From: G963664115 sp965263045
GTDB lineage: Bacteria > Acidobacteriota > Terriglobia > 20CM-2-55-15
Length of the DNA: 64,000 bases
Direction of reading: 5' to 3'
NCBI GenBank assembly: GCA_965263045.1
Contig: CBDHGK010000041.1
Coordinates: 5,394,001-5,458,000 of the forward strand
The translations under genes and the position numbers were made by a program. Every line of letters begins with the position of its first letter. Positions within the stretch are counted from its first letter, which is position 1. This document shows, piece by piece, positions 1 through 7,994 of this stretch. The notes under the pieces are model-generated. The model saw nothing but the letters and a program-made list of their open reading frames with translations, searched no databases and had not been told where the DNA came from.

Positions 1-227
1 CGACGGACACGCTTCCGGCCGACATGATGCCCAGCGCGGCGCAGCTCGCGCGTCATCTGACGCGAGCCGTACCAGGGCATCTCCAGATACAGAAGGTCGA
101 TGACACGCATCAGAGCGAGATTCCGCTCACTCTCGCCGCGTGGCCGGTAATACCAGCTCGACCGACTCATTCCCACCAGCTCGCACTGTCGCGCGACACT
201 GAGCTTCCGGTTCTTGGGTTTGATCAT
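1..227 (-). CDS. IS3-family transposase OrfB, N-terminal part (cut by window edge)
   Basis: From the ATG at 227 the minus strand reads the familiar OrfB start with KLSVARQCELVGMSRSSWYY and then PWYGSRQMTRELRRAGH, the HTH_21 region upstream of the rve integrase core. The DDE catalytic core lies beyond the window. Its frame is -1 relative to orfA and is open from the slippery site at 269-275 down to this ATG, so the active product is probably an OrfAB fusion made by ribosomal frameshifting. Confidence 0.88.
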   Translation of the reverse strand, partial: MIKPKNRKLSVARQCELVGMSRSSWYYRPRGESERNLALMRVIDLLYLEMPWYGSRQMTRELRRAGHHVGRKRVR

Positions 228-247
228 CCCTCGCCTCCGATCCACGC

Positions 248-529
248 TTACCGATCGAAGGCTCCGGCCAAAAAATCCCGCTCCACCACCAGTTCTCCAA
301 TCTTGGCCTGGAGCCGTTTGATCTCGTCCTCGTGGTTTCGGTCCGCTGGGTTCTTACCGCGCTGAAACGTCTCCTTCACCCCGTCGAGCGCCTCCCGCTT
401 CCACTTCCCGATGATGTTCGGGTGCACTTGGTACCGTGACGCCAGTTCGGCCACGGTGCCGTCTCCACGCATCGCGGCCAGTGCGACCTTCGCCTTGAAG
501 TCCGCTGAAAAATTCCGTCGTTTCGTCAT
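248..529 (-). CDS. IS3-family transposase OrfA (HTH_Tnp_1)
   Basis: 93-aa protein with the OrfA pattern: KRRNFSADFKAKVALAAMRG, a helix-turn-helix around VAELASRYQVHPNIIGKWK, and a C-terminal coiled coil EIKRLQAKIGELVVERDFL. It binds the element ends and supplies the N-terminal half of the OrfAB transposase. The last codons contain GAT TTT TTG, a frameshift heptamer in the canonical phase. Confidence 0.92.
   Translation of the reverse strand: MTKRRNFSADFKAKVALAAMRGDGTVAELASRYQVHPNIIGKWKREALDGVKETFQRGKNPADRNHEDEIKRLQAKIGELVVERDFLAGAFDR
269..275 (-). promoter_or_regulatory. Probable programmed -1 frameshift site (T TTT TTG)
   Basis: On the minus strand the orfA codons GAT TTT TTG contain T TTT TTG in X XXY YYZ phase. 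A -1 slip here enters the orfB frame, which is open from this point to the orfB ATG at 227 and beyond. This is the expected OrfAB mechanism of IS3 elements, but the slip itself is inferred. Confidence 0.65.
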
Positions 530-593
530 TGTCGTAAGGTCCTCTCATCTGTGTGAAATCCACCTTACAACGCTGTCCGAATTTCCGGGTCCA

Positions 594-942
594 CTTCTCT
601 CAGCCGTTTGACGTACAGGCAACACTTGCCGGTGTTGTGTTTCCCGAGCTTCATGAGGAGCGCTTCAGAACGCTCAAAGCCCGCCATGATATAGATCGTC
701 AAGTCTCGCTTGCGGGATGCGAATCCAGCGAGAAACCAATCGCCTTCACGACCACTTGCGTATTTGTAATGGTATTCGCCGAAGCCTACGATGCTGGTCC
801 CCCACATCCGGGGTTCGGATCGGGTGGCCTGCCTCATGATTCGGACCAGGGCCAGGCAGTCCTCACGTCGACAGTCGTCAGCGATTTCGCTAATAAACTC
901 TTCTACGCTTGCCTCGGTGCGTTTGGTCTTAAGCTCTGCCAC
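594..942 (-). pseudogene. DUF1801 protein, 3' end removed by IS3
   Basis: The product starts MAELKTKRTEASVEEFISEI and contains MWGTSIVGFGEYHYKYASG and YIMAGFERSEALLMKLGKH, characteristic of DUF1801 (YdhG-like fold, function unknown). The native frame runs to VKRLREV and then enters the IS3 end, which adds about eight foreign residues before a TAA at 565. Only the last 15-20 residues are lost compared with usual family length (about 140 aa), so a shortened product could still be made. Confidence 0.8.
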
Positions 943-1232
943 CTGGTCTCTTCCTGACTGGTCCGGGCCCTGTGGGAACTTGTCGTACCGATACCTACCT
1001 CTTCGTCCCCACGTTATCGAAGTGTCTCGTGAGACATCTGATCCGCCAACTCGATTCCAGGGCGATGCGCAGTGGATTTTTCAGCCAGTGTCCACAGGGT
1101 TTCGGAATCAACGAAAAGGACCCTCATGTCAAAGATCGCAGCTGTGATCACGGGTCTTCCAGTCTTCATTTTCCTGATGCCGTACTCTGGCCGAGTGGGG
1201 CCGAAGGCGGGTATGGCCACCGCCTTCAGGCA
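943..1232. other. Intercassette stretch, no convincing gene or attC
   Basis: About 290 bp between the DUF1801 and VOC genes. A 68-codon minus frame (1014-1220) is open but resembles no family I recognise. No GTTRRRY/RYYYAAC pair is visible, although a cassette boundary would be expected here. An inverted repeat GGCGG..CCGCC lies near 1207-1225. Confidence 0.4.
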
Positions 1233-1667
1233 TCAGGATGTGTATTTGTCCTCATACTCGCGCGTCGGGTCGACTGCCTGCACCACGTCGATGACCATAC
1301 CGACCGGGTCTTTAATCATGAAGTGTTTCTGGCCCCATTCCTCCGTTCGTACCTCTAGGAGAATCGGGACATCACCGCTCTTCAGTCTTTCGTATTCCCG
1401 ATCGACATTTTCGACCTCGAACGAATAGATCATGCCATGTCCCGGGTAGGCACGGTGGACGTACTCGGGTTGCGATGGGTGGTCCGGTTGCAGGAAACCC
1501 AGTTGAATGCCTGTGTCTGAAACAAGGTGAATGTACCAATCAGCTTCGAAAGCGACACGGAACCCGAAGTGCCGGACGTAGAAGTTTCGACAATCCCTGA
1601 GCTTTTCGCTTGTCAGAACAGGGAAGAAACCGGTTGGATTCACGGCTTGCACGGTTACCTCCTTCAA
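1233..1667 (-). CDS. VOC-family (glyoxalase/bleomycin-resistance) protein
   Basis: 144 aa. FFPVLTSEKLRDCRNFYVRHFGF, GIQLGFLQPDHP and the C-terminal IKDPVGMVIDVVQ form the paired beta-alpha-beta-beta-beta modules of the vicinal oxygen chelate fold. The family covers metal-dependent lyases, dioxygenases and antibiotic-binding proteins, so substrate cannot be assigned. The ATG at 1667 has AAGGAGGTAACC just upstream, a strong ribosome site. It is the first of six VOC genes in the array. Confidence 0.8.
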   Translation of the reverse strand: MKEVTVQAVNPTGFFPVLTSEKLRDCRNFYVRHFGFRVAFEADWYIHLVSDTGIQLGFLQPDHPSQPEYVHRAYPGHGMIYSFEVENVDREYERLKSGDVPILLEVRTEEWGQKHFMIKDPVGMVIDVVQAVDPTREYEDKYTS

Positions 1668-1935
1668 TTTTTCGATTTCCGTTTGAGACGATTTCAGCCT
1701 CCTGGTTGAACGCCTGTCACTGGCGGAAGTCGGTTCGGGCGAGGCTGAACAGCGCCTGCGACCTCACAGCTGGGCAGGATGATATCCGCCTGCGGGCACG
1801 ATGGCTCTTCGCGATCGGACGTCTTGCCGTTCGAGAATCCGCACGGTCGCTGCCTCCTGCGATCAATAGGCCGTTCACGCAACCGGCTGCAACACCATTC
1901 GAGCGCCCGAGGGGTGCTGTAAGCACACTTCCTTC

Positions 1936-2385
1936 TCAATTCTTCCACCGGGGACTCACTCCTCGGTTTTTCCACAGATGATAGGTAAGGGCCGCTGCTA
2001 TGCATGTGCCGATCGCTTCCTCTGGGACGGCGTCATCTTCCTCAAAAACTATTGCTCGATTATCCTGCAAGTTCAGTTCAGGAAACAAAGTGCGAAACGT
2101 GTCGACCAAGTTCGTCCGGCAATTGAAGTACAGACCCACCTGACCAGGTCGCTTCTTACTCCAGGCTACCCGGATCGTTGTGCCTTTCCTCTTCTCGACA
2201 GACATGTAGGCCGGCTCTCCCCACTTCAGGGTTTCTTCCAGCAATCCGATTCCCGGCGTGCTGGTCGCGACCTGAAAAATCAATTTGCGCAAGGCGAGCG
2301 CCTTCGTTCGGGCCCACGGCGGATATGAGTCGTATACCGCACGGACCTGGGGTTTGGTGGGTCGTCGGCCCTCGACATCCATCAT
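1936..2385 (-). CDS. DUF1801-family protein
   Basis: 149 aa. The pattern YPPWARTKALALRKLIFQVA, GLLEETLKWGEPAYMS and VGLYFNCRTNLVDTFRTLFP matches DUF1801 (YdhG-like). Function is unknown; these proteins are frequent in integron cassettes and accessory DNA. About 270 bp without a gene (1668-1935) separates it from the VOC gene, and no clear attC is seen there. Confidence 0.75.
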   Translation of the reverse strand: MMDVEGRRPTKPQVRAVYDSYPPWARTKALALRKLIFQVATSTPGIGLLEETLKWGEPAYMSVEKRKGTTIRVAWSKKRPGQVGLYFNCRTNLVDTFRTLFPELNLQDNRAIVFEEDDAVPEEAIGTCIAAALTYHLWKNRGVSPRWKN

Positions 2386-2472
2386 TTCACCCGACGAGTC
2401 GCAGGGGATTCGGGAAACTGATTCCGGATCTCCCCTCTCTGCGGTCCAGACTGGAGTTGAGGCGATGCGCTT

Positions 2473-3183
2473 TCATGCGGTGCCCTTCAGATATGCCTGC
2501 CGTAATCTCTCCGGAAATCTTTCGATCGCATAGCGAAGCATTGTACGAGGCATAATCCTGTAGTGCTTTCGCAGAAACAGAGTTTCCGCCTCGTGTTCAC
2601 GGTTTCCGACTTCTCTCAGCATCCAGCCGACCGCTTTGTGGATTAAATCTTCGGCATCATTCAGCAGCAACGCGCTCAGTTCCAGCGTTGTTCCGAAGTC
2701 GTTGTGTCGAACGAACGCGTATGTGGACATTATCGCAATTCTTCGTTCCCACAGTGAATCTGATTTTGCGAGTTCATAAAGAAGCTGTCTGTCCCGATTT
2801 ACCAGGTGAGCGCCCGGAATGTAAGGAGCGGAGGCGTCCACCAGATCCCAGTTGTTGATCCTGTCGGTGTTTCCCAGATACAGATGAAATATTTCATTCT
2901 GTAACCCATCGGATCCAGACTTGTACTTTTCGACCAATAACACCAGGCTAAGTAACCTTTCTTCGTGATACTCGGATTGCAGAAGCTGTTCGACGACACC
3001 CAGGGACACTGAGCTGTTCTTTTTGGCGTAGCGTCGGACAGTGGGGACCCGGATCCCGAGGAACGCATCTCCCTCCCCATACTCACCGGCGCCTGTTTTG
3101 AAAAAGCGACTTGAATGCCTGGCGATTTCTGCATCTCCTTCGCCACGAAATTCAGCAGCAAGCTGCTCGTAGCGACCCGTCAT
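2473..3183 (-). CDS. AlkD-like DNA alkylation repair protein
   Basis: 236 aa starting at the ATG at 3183 (MTGRYEQLAAEFRGEGDAEI). The HEAT-like repeats with FLGIRVPTVRRYAKK, YHEERLLSLVLLVEKYK, NNWDLVDASAPYIPG, LWERRIAIMSTYAFVR and EDLIHKAVGWMLREVGNR match the AlkD family of DNA glycosylases that remove N7-methylguanine and N3-methyladenine. The NNWDLVD tryptophan-aspartate pair, which holds the catalytic Asp in AlkD, is present. An upstream in-frame extension to 3411 has no family similarity and is left out. Confidence 0.87.
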   Translation of the reverse strand: MTGRYEQLAAEFRGEGDAEIARHSSRFFKTGAGEYGEGDAFLGIRVPTVRRYAKKNSSVSLGVVEQLLQSEYHEERLLSLVLLVEKYKSGSDGLQNEIFHLYLGNTDRINNWDLVDASAPYIPGAHLVNRDRQLLYELAKSDSLWERRIAIMSTYAFVRHNDFGTTLELSALLLNDAEDLIHKAVGWMLREVGNREHEAETLFLRKHYRIMPRTMLRYAIERFPERLRQAYLKGTA

Positions 3184-3503
3184 GCAGCCTCGAAGAGACC
3201 GATGGACGGCACACAGGATGCCATCCGACATGGTCCCGAGGGTCTGTTGATCAAGTCGATGCTCCTGTTGCCTCTCCTGTTGCTGAGCGATGATTGCCTC
3301 GTTTCGATCCCTGAAACGGATTATCACTCGCAAGCTGCGGCTGTGCGTACGGTTTGTGTTCGAAACCCGCCTCTCTGCCATCAACAGCAGGTCAGCCTGC
3401 CGATTCGCCAATCATTTCAGAGACGTGTGCAGGTATCGCGGGCCGAGGGCAGACGCAATCAGTGGTGGGCCATGGGGTCTTCTGGACCCGCTTCACGGCC
3501 TGG
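3184..3503. other. 320-bp spacer between cassette genes, nothing recognised
   Basis: The stretch separates the AlkD start from the EcsC stop. Several frames are open because of base composition, but none shows a family motif or a good ribosome site, and no attC core pair is visible. It may be an eroded attC or cassette remnant. Confidence 0.4.
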
Positions 3504-4313
3504 CTACGCCTCGCTGGAACGCGGGTCGCCCCGGCTCATTTCTTTGTATATTCGTTGAATGACCTCTGCGCCGTACCGCCGCTCCAGCCGTCTGACGGTG
3601 AAATGGCCGCGTGCCATGTCTTGAAAATGATTGATGAACACGAGATTGATGGCGGCTCCACCGGCGCCGCCGATTGCAGGTACGGCCTGTGCAGCGAATT
3701 TCCCGGACACCGGTACACTGAATCGAGCGGCGACGTTTGATATGAGCCTGGCAATCGCAGGCGCACCTTTTGCGGCAAGTCCCTTTTCGGCTACGTATTT
3801 TGCGGCTTCAGAAACAGCTTTGGCCAGCGCGGCCCGTGTGGCGTAGTATCCGGTTTCTGCGCCATCGTCGGATTGGGAGTGCCCCCCAAGTGCGAACACC
3901 TCGAGGCAGGCCATCTGGCTATCCGCGACTCGAACATTCTCACCTTCACTACGGGCAATGTCCGCGATCGAACGGAGCATGATCGTTGTAGAGACGGGGA
4001 GTTCTATCGCCAGTGCAGGAAGGCCAAACACCCCACCCACTCCACCACTCAATGTAGTCAGAACTTTATGCATCGTGTTGGACGGTCTTAGCGCACGGTC
4101 GTTGTTCATCGTGGAGACGGCCACGCTTAGGGAAGATTGGAGGGCGCTCCGCGAAGCTTCACCGATCCGCCGGGAGATGGACGCGGGGAGATTATCCACG
4201 GCATGCTCGATCGGTTTTCCGATCAGGTGAGTGATTTGCATTGCGAAACCGGGATTCTCAAGTATGTCGACTGCATCTCTAAGAGCTTGCACGTCATCGG
4301 CTTCAAGTTTCAT
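3504..4313 (-). CDS. EcsC-family protein
   Basis: About 269 aa from the ATG at 4313 (MKLEADDVQALRDAVDILE). The central glycine-rich hydrophobic segment TLSGGVGGVFGLPALAIELPVSTTIMLRSIADIAR, followed by a conserved CLEVFALGG, is the EcsC signature. The C-terminus contains another small-residue helix (AVPAIGGAGGAAINLVFINHFQ). EcsC proteins are membrane-associated and of uncertain role. The larger frame to 4469 lacks family similarity; 4331 is an alternative start. Confidence 0.83.
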   Translation of the reverse strand: MKLEADDVQALRDAVDILENPGFAMQITHLIGKPIEHAVDNLPASISRRIGEASRSALQSSLSVAVSTMNNDRALRPSNTMHKVLTTLSGGVGGVFGLPALAIELPVSTTIMLRSIADIARSEGENVRVADSQMACLEVFALGGHSQSDDGAETGYYATRAALAKAVSEAAKYVAEKGLAAKGAPAIARLISNVAARFSVPVSGKFAAQAVPAIGGAGGAAINLVFINHFQDMARGHFTVRRLERRYGAEVIQRIYKEMSRGDPRSSEA

Positions 4314-4523
4314 AGTGTTGCTCGCTATCATGCGGCGGCATAACGGACCGTCTGGAAGCGGCACCTCGTGGGACCTGTCCCACGAAGCCGCGGTGACCGT
4401 CCGATTCTGCTGGGTCCATCGGGTCCGCGAACCCAAGATCGCCAGACGCCTGGTTCCCCGCCGTCTCAATGAAAAGAGATCGCAGAGAAAGACACATGTC
4501 TACATCGACATTAACTCATAGAT

Positions 4524-4898
4524 TCAGATACTCGCGATAAACGGGTTGCTCTGGGTAAGTTTTTCCGCGGCCTTCGGACCGATCGCCGCAAATGCGTGCG
4601 GGCTATCGCTGCGCAGCACATCCGGAAGTCTCCAGAAGGTATCCGCTACGATTCCCATCCCCACACAGGGAGTGCCATTCACATCAAAAGGCTCATCGTC
4701 ATTATCGGTCATGCTGGGCATCACGAGAGTGCCTTCGGACCCAACAGCAGACTTAAGCGCTTCAATCAGTTGCAGTGGGCCGCCTTCCAGTGGAGCCACA
4801 TTGGAGAAAGCCGTGTGTACAACCAGCACGCTGCCGTGCTCAACTCCCAGCGAAAGAAGCTGCTGGATCAATTCTGGCTGACCGATGGTACGACGCAT
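4524..4898 (-). pseudogene. AAC(3)-type aminoglycoside acetyltransferase, N-terminal fragment
   Basis: From the ATG at 4898 the 124-aa frame matches the first half of the antibiotic N-acetyltransferase (AAC(3)) family: VLVVHTAFSNV, GGPLQLIEALKSAVGSEGTL, VMPSMTDN, and DSPHAFAAIGPKAAEKL. Family members are 260-280 aa; this one stops after SNPF, before the C-terminal half. It therefore should not make a working enzyme. The next 200 bp do not contain the missing part in any frame I can see, so the 3' half was deleted or replaced. Confidence 0.75.
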
Positions 4899-4956
4899 GG
4901 TGGTCTTGTCCTGAGCCGGCCCAACCCCCTGTGGCCGATGTGTAGTGCAGCCTCGG

Positions 4957-5637
4957 TCAGGTGCCGGCAACTCTGTATAGATTGGCCCGGCCCCGCTTGC
5001 CCATCAGGTTGGTCACTCCCGCATTTCGCAAACAATAAGCCATCTTCTGTGCCAGTTCCTGGCTGATATCGATCGCTTCGGCAAGATCTCTTGCAGTGAA
5101 CGACTCCAGCCCCGCCGGAATAAACGTCAGCCAGTCTGCCGACTCCTTGAACAACTTCCGGTCAACGACTTCCAGCAACCGACGTTCTTCAACTACAAAG
5201 CCTTTCCTGTGCCAGTTCCGCTTCCCCCCGTACCGCCGCGCCTCTTCTTCCCGGATTATCAATACTTCGAGCGAGAAACTGCGGTTCAACAACAACTGCG
5301 GGATACTCACCATTTCCCAGAACACGTCCTCGAGACGCCCCCTCTTGGGTGACTTGCGGCGCGTGACTCCTTTGCTTTCACCCTTCGCCAACCGGACAAT
5401 CCATTTCTCCAGGGCAATCGGATAGATCAGACGTATCGGGTGTGAACGCACCAGATGAATGAGCTTTGGTTTGATGGATGCGAAATTGCCCGTCTGAATT
5501 TCCAGCAACTGATCATCGCGAACAATATCGATCACGAACCCTTCAACAGGGACTTCGAATCGATCTCCCGGCTGCGCGTACCACCTTTTCAGCGACGCGT
5601 GGAGCGGTTTTTCGTTCAGCAACCCGATACCTGGCAT
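4957..5637 (-). CDS. Conserved hypothetical protein
   Basis: About 226 aa from the ATG at 5637 (MPGIGLLNEKPLHASLKRWY). The N-terminal part (VEGFVIDIVRDDQLLEIQTG, then IKPKLIHLVRSHPIRLIYPI) looks like a nuclease-like or small alpha/beta fold. The C-terminal part (TARDLAEAIDISQELAQKMAYCLRNAGVTN) reads as a winged-helix domain. I do not recognise a characterised family. A two-domain DNA-related protein is possible but unproven. Confidence 0.7.
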   Translation of the reverse strand: MPGIGLLNEKPLHASLKRWYAQPGDRFEVPVEGFVIDIVRDDQLLEIQTGNFASIKPKLIHLVRSHPIRLIYPIALEKWIVRLAKGESKGVTRRKSPKRGRLEDVFWEMVSIPQLLLNRSFSLEVLIIREEEARRYGGKRNWHRKGFVVEERRLLEVVDRKLFKESADWLTFIPAGLESFTARDLAEAIDISQELAQKMAYCLRNAGVTNLMGKRGRANLYRVAGT

Positions 5638-5766
5638 TTCTGTTTCGTTCGTATCGATCCTTTTGGCACCAGACGAACTGCAGATCACCCGCAGCTTCAG
5701 AAATGAAGACGGTGCCCCGGTCGTGCGTCTCGATGTGTCGGACCGCGACACGTCCCTGTGATGACG

Positions 5767-5894
5767 GCCATACGATCAGCCTGGCATCAGAGCCCGAGGA
5801 AGGAGGCGCGTGCTGTTGCTGTCAGCACGGCAGAGGCCTGCAGTGACAGACCAGTAGCGCTCGTCGGGGACTCCGCAGCAGCGACATGTTAGCC
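5767..5894 (-). repeat. attC-like site (degenerate), 3' of the peptidase E gene
   Basis: The right core GTTAGCC (5888-5894) is clear and overlaps the end of the next gene. The left core GGCCATAC followed by GATCAGCCTGGC matches the left arm of other sites in the array with one changed base. It is the leftmost site I can recognise. Confidence 0.5.
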
Positions 5895-6596
5895 GGCATC
5901 GAGTGTAAGTTTTTCGGGCCGAATCGGTGTTTCTTCGATTTGATCGCTGACCATTTCAACCCGGTATGCCTGCGCATCGGTACTTGAGGACACCACCTTG
6001 TGCAACCGGCCACCGACATAGTGAAGGGCGACGCCATCGTCAGTCGCAATTCCGGCCGGCATACCTTCACTTACCAGCCGATGGTAGGCGGGCCGACGGG
6101 TGACCTCACCATCGTAGTGCGGACAGTTGCTGCCTGAAAGAAAGCCGAGGCAGTCGAGCCGGCCAAGCTCCGGGCCATAGGAATCCGTGACTCCGACATC
6201 GAACCAGCAAATGGATCCTGCACTGAGGCCGGCTAGAATCGTTCCGGAGTCAAGAGCGGCTCGCAACGCTTTGTCAAATCCATGCAGGTGCCAAATGAGG
6301 AGCATGTTGGCAGTGTTGCCGCCACCGACGTAAATCACATCTTGAGATCTGGCGAAGTCCATCAGATCTCTCCCATCGTAGCGAAACAACTCAAGGTGAG
6401 TGGGTCGGCAGGCGTTCTCAGAGAATCGGCGATAGAAGCGCACGATGTAGCTTTCGCTATCGCCGCTCGCGGTTGGTACGAAACAAACTCGCGGGTTGGC
6501 ATTCCCGGCAAGGCCGAGGATGTAATCGTCGAGCGCCGGCGTCTCTTCCATCGAGAATCCACCGCCGCCCATCGCCACAATTTGTTCTTTGATCAT
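5889..6596 (-). CDS. Peptidase E-like / type 1 glutamine amidotransferase-like protein (family S51)
   Basis: 235 aa. MGGGGFSMEETPALDDYILG, VIYVGGGNTANML and ILAGLSAGSICWFD are the S51 signatures; the serine in GLSAGS is the nucleophile. The His of NCPHYDG and the Asp of IATDDGVALHY complete the expected active-site region. Family members hydrolyse Asp-X dipeptides or act on cyanophycin-type substrates, in the cytoplasm. Length is normal. The stop codon falls inside the attC core. Confidence 0.85.
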   Translation of the reverse strand: MIKEQIVAMGGGGFSMEETPALDDYILGLAGNANPRVCFVPTASGDSESYIVRFYRRFSENACRPTHLELFRYDGRDLMDFARSQDVIYVGGGNTANMLLIWHLHGFDKALRAALDSGTILAGLSAGSICWFDVGVTDSYGPELGRLDCLGFLSGSNCPHYDGEVTRRPAYHRLVSEGMPAGIATDDGVALHYVGGRLHKVVSSSTDAQAYRVEMVSDQIEETPIRPEKLTLDAG

Positions 6597-6629
6597 GTTG
6601 CTGCCGACCTGGACAAGACTATTTGACCC

Positions 6630-6729
6630 GTTTAACGATCAGCCGCGCCGAACTCGCGTTTCCCCCGAACCGGGGAAAGCGACCCGACTTCGGAGGGGAG
6701 CGCGCAGGCTGCATCGGTGTCTTATCGGG
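6630..6729 (-). repeat. attC-like site
   Basis: Left core GTTTAAC (6630-6636) followed by GATCAGCCGCGCCG; right side ends GCATCGGTGTCTTATCGGGC. The arms can pair. The stop codon of the NTF2-like gene falls inside the right core. Confidence 0.6.
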
Positions 6730-7111
6730 CAGCCGGACCCAAATGTTCAACGAACAACTTCCATCCGTCATCGTCGCGACGCAACACTGAGGTGCCGCGC
6801 CCGGAACCACTTGCCCGACGACCACCAATGCGTCCGGTCCAGCTGAAGTCAAACAGGTGAACTGCGATCTCCGACCCGCGATGCACCCAACGCACATTCG
6901 AGATTCGGTATTCCTCGTCCGCGATGGCTGCGAAGTTGCTCTCGAAGGCCTTCCGGACAGCCGCTTTGCCGATAGGCACAGGGCCGGTCGAGAAAGTCAC
7001 GCAAGCGTCGTTGTGGACTAAAGGATCGACCGCATGCCAGCCCCGCGAAGCGAGCGCACTCTCGTAGAGTGGGATGAATTCCTCGACCCTCGGGGCTCCA
7101 GTAGTGGTCAT
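6722..7111 (-). CDS. NTF2/SnoaL-like protein
   Basis: About 129 aa from the ATG at 7111 (MTTTGAPRVEEFIPLYESAL). The alpha+beta pattern with VHNDACVTFSTGPVPIGKAAV and the paired strands SEIAVHLFDFSWTGR and GRGTSVLRRDDDGWKLFVEH matches the SnoaL-like/DUF4440 cone fold. The family includes ketosteroid isomerase-like enzymes and many binding proteins, so no reaction is assigned. An ATG 30 nt upstream is an alternative start. Confidence 0.75.
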   Translation of the reverse strand: MTTTGAPRVEEFIPLYESALASRGWHAVDPLVHNDACVTFSTGPVPIGKAAVRKAFESNFAAIADEEYRISNVRWVHRGSEIAVHLFDFSWTGRIGGRRASGSGRGTSVLRRDDDGWKLFVEHLGPAAR

Positions 7112-7199
7112 AGCGGTTCGCGGTTCACCTGCGACGCTCACAAGTATTAGGAATCAAGAAAACACCGTGGCCCCCGCCGGCCACATCGTCCTGTTAGTC
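7107..7199 (-). repeat. attC-like site
   Basis: Right core GTTAGTC (7193-7199) preceded by GGCCACATCGTCCT; the left arm GCGGTTCGCGGTTCACCTGC resembles the consensus left arm with a worn core. Spacing (about 93 bp) is typical for this array. Confidence 0.6.
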
Positions 7200-7994
7200 A
7201 GCCCCGAGTTCGCCCTGCAACAGAGTCTCGATTTCGCCCCTCGCCTCGCGCAACGAGGGCAGTACCCGAAAAGCCACAGATCGCGCTTCCGGTGAAGGCG
7301 CATTTAAATCCGGGACAATTATAGGGATCATTCCGGCGGCGCTGGCTGCGAGGGCGCCAACGTCGGAGTCTTCAATAGCAACGCTATGTTCGGGCAGTAC
7401 GCCAAGGCGGTTGGCGGCTTCAAGGTAGATGTCGGGTGCGGGCTTCCCGTTCGTTACTTCGTCACCCGTGATGATCTGGTCGAATCGATCTTCCAGGCCA
7501 GCCGCTCGCAGGCTCAATGCTGTGAACTGCCGATCGCTCGATGTCGCGATTCCAATAGGAATCTGCTGCGTGCCCAGGAAGGCTAGTAGTTCGCCCAGTC
7601 CTGGCTTTCGCGGAATACCGGAGTTTTCGACCTCTGTTCGCCAGAGCTGGGTCCATCGGAGACGAAACGCCGGCAGTGGAAATTCTGGACCATAGCGCTC
7701 CACGATCGCAGACTCGCAGGCGTCGGTCGGTTGACCAATGAGCGTAGAGTAGAAATCGTCATCAATGATGTGGCCGCAGTCGACGGCGGCACGCTGCCAT
7801 GCCCGCTTGTAGATCGATTCTGTGTCCAACATCAAACCATCCATATCGAGCACGACCGCTTCAACTGAAACTCGTTCCACCGGGATACCTTTTGTCTGAA
7901 CTACAGATTGGTGCTCGCCCGCGCCGAACGAGCATGACGTGAGGGGAACCACCGGAGCAGAGCCCAGGGGCAACGCCGTGTCAGGCGCCTTCAT
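7194..7994 (-). CDS. HAD-superfamily hydrolase (beta-phosphoglucomutase-like)
   Basis: 266 aa. Motif I is VVLDMDGLMLDTES, motif II the TSS of IGIATSS, motif III the K of NGKPAPDIY and motif IV IEDSDVG, all in order, with an alpha-helical cap between. Members are Mg-dependent phosphatases or phosphomutases acting on small phosphorylated compounds. The ATG at 7994 overlaps the stop of the preceding DUF4019 gene (ATGA), suggesting translational coupling, but it gives about 44 residues before motif I. A GTG at V41 (VERVSVEAVV) is an alternative. Confidence 0.85.
   Translation of the reverse strand: MKAPDTALPLGSAPVVPLTSCSFGAGEHQSVVQTKGIPVERVSVEAVVLDMDGLMLDTESIYKRAWQRAAVDCGHIIDDDFYSTLIGQPTDACESAIVERYGPEFPLPAFRLRWTQLWRTEVENSGIPRKPGLGELLAFLGTQQIPIGIATSSDRQFTALSLRAAGLEDRFDQIITGDEVTNGKPAPDIYLEAANRLGVLPEHSVAIEDSDVGALAASAAGMIPIIVPDLNAPSPEARSVAFRVLPSLREARGEIETLLQGELGAD

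Larger units (their letters stand above)
1..593 (-). mobile_element. IS3-family insertion sequence (left end outside window)
   Basis: The element carries orfA and the start of orfB in the two-frame arrangement of the IS3 family. Its orfA-side end is placed at about 593, where the minus strand begins TGGACCCGGAAATTCGGACA, a terminus typical of IS3 elements. The other end lies beyond position 1, so total length and target duplication cannot be checked. It has inserted into the 3' part of a DUF1801 cassette gene. Confidence 0.85.

Noticed and set aside
1014..1220. 68-codon minus-strand frame between DUF1801 and VOC genes
   Set aside because: No ribosome site or family similarity; left as part of an intercassette spacer.
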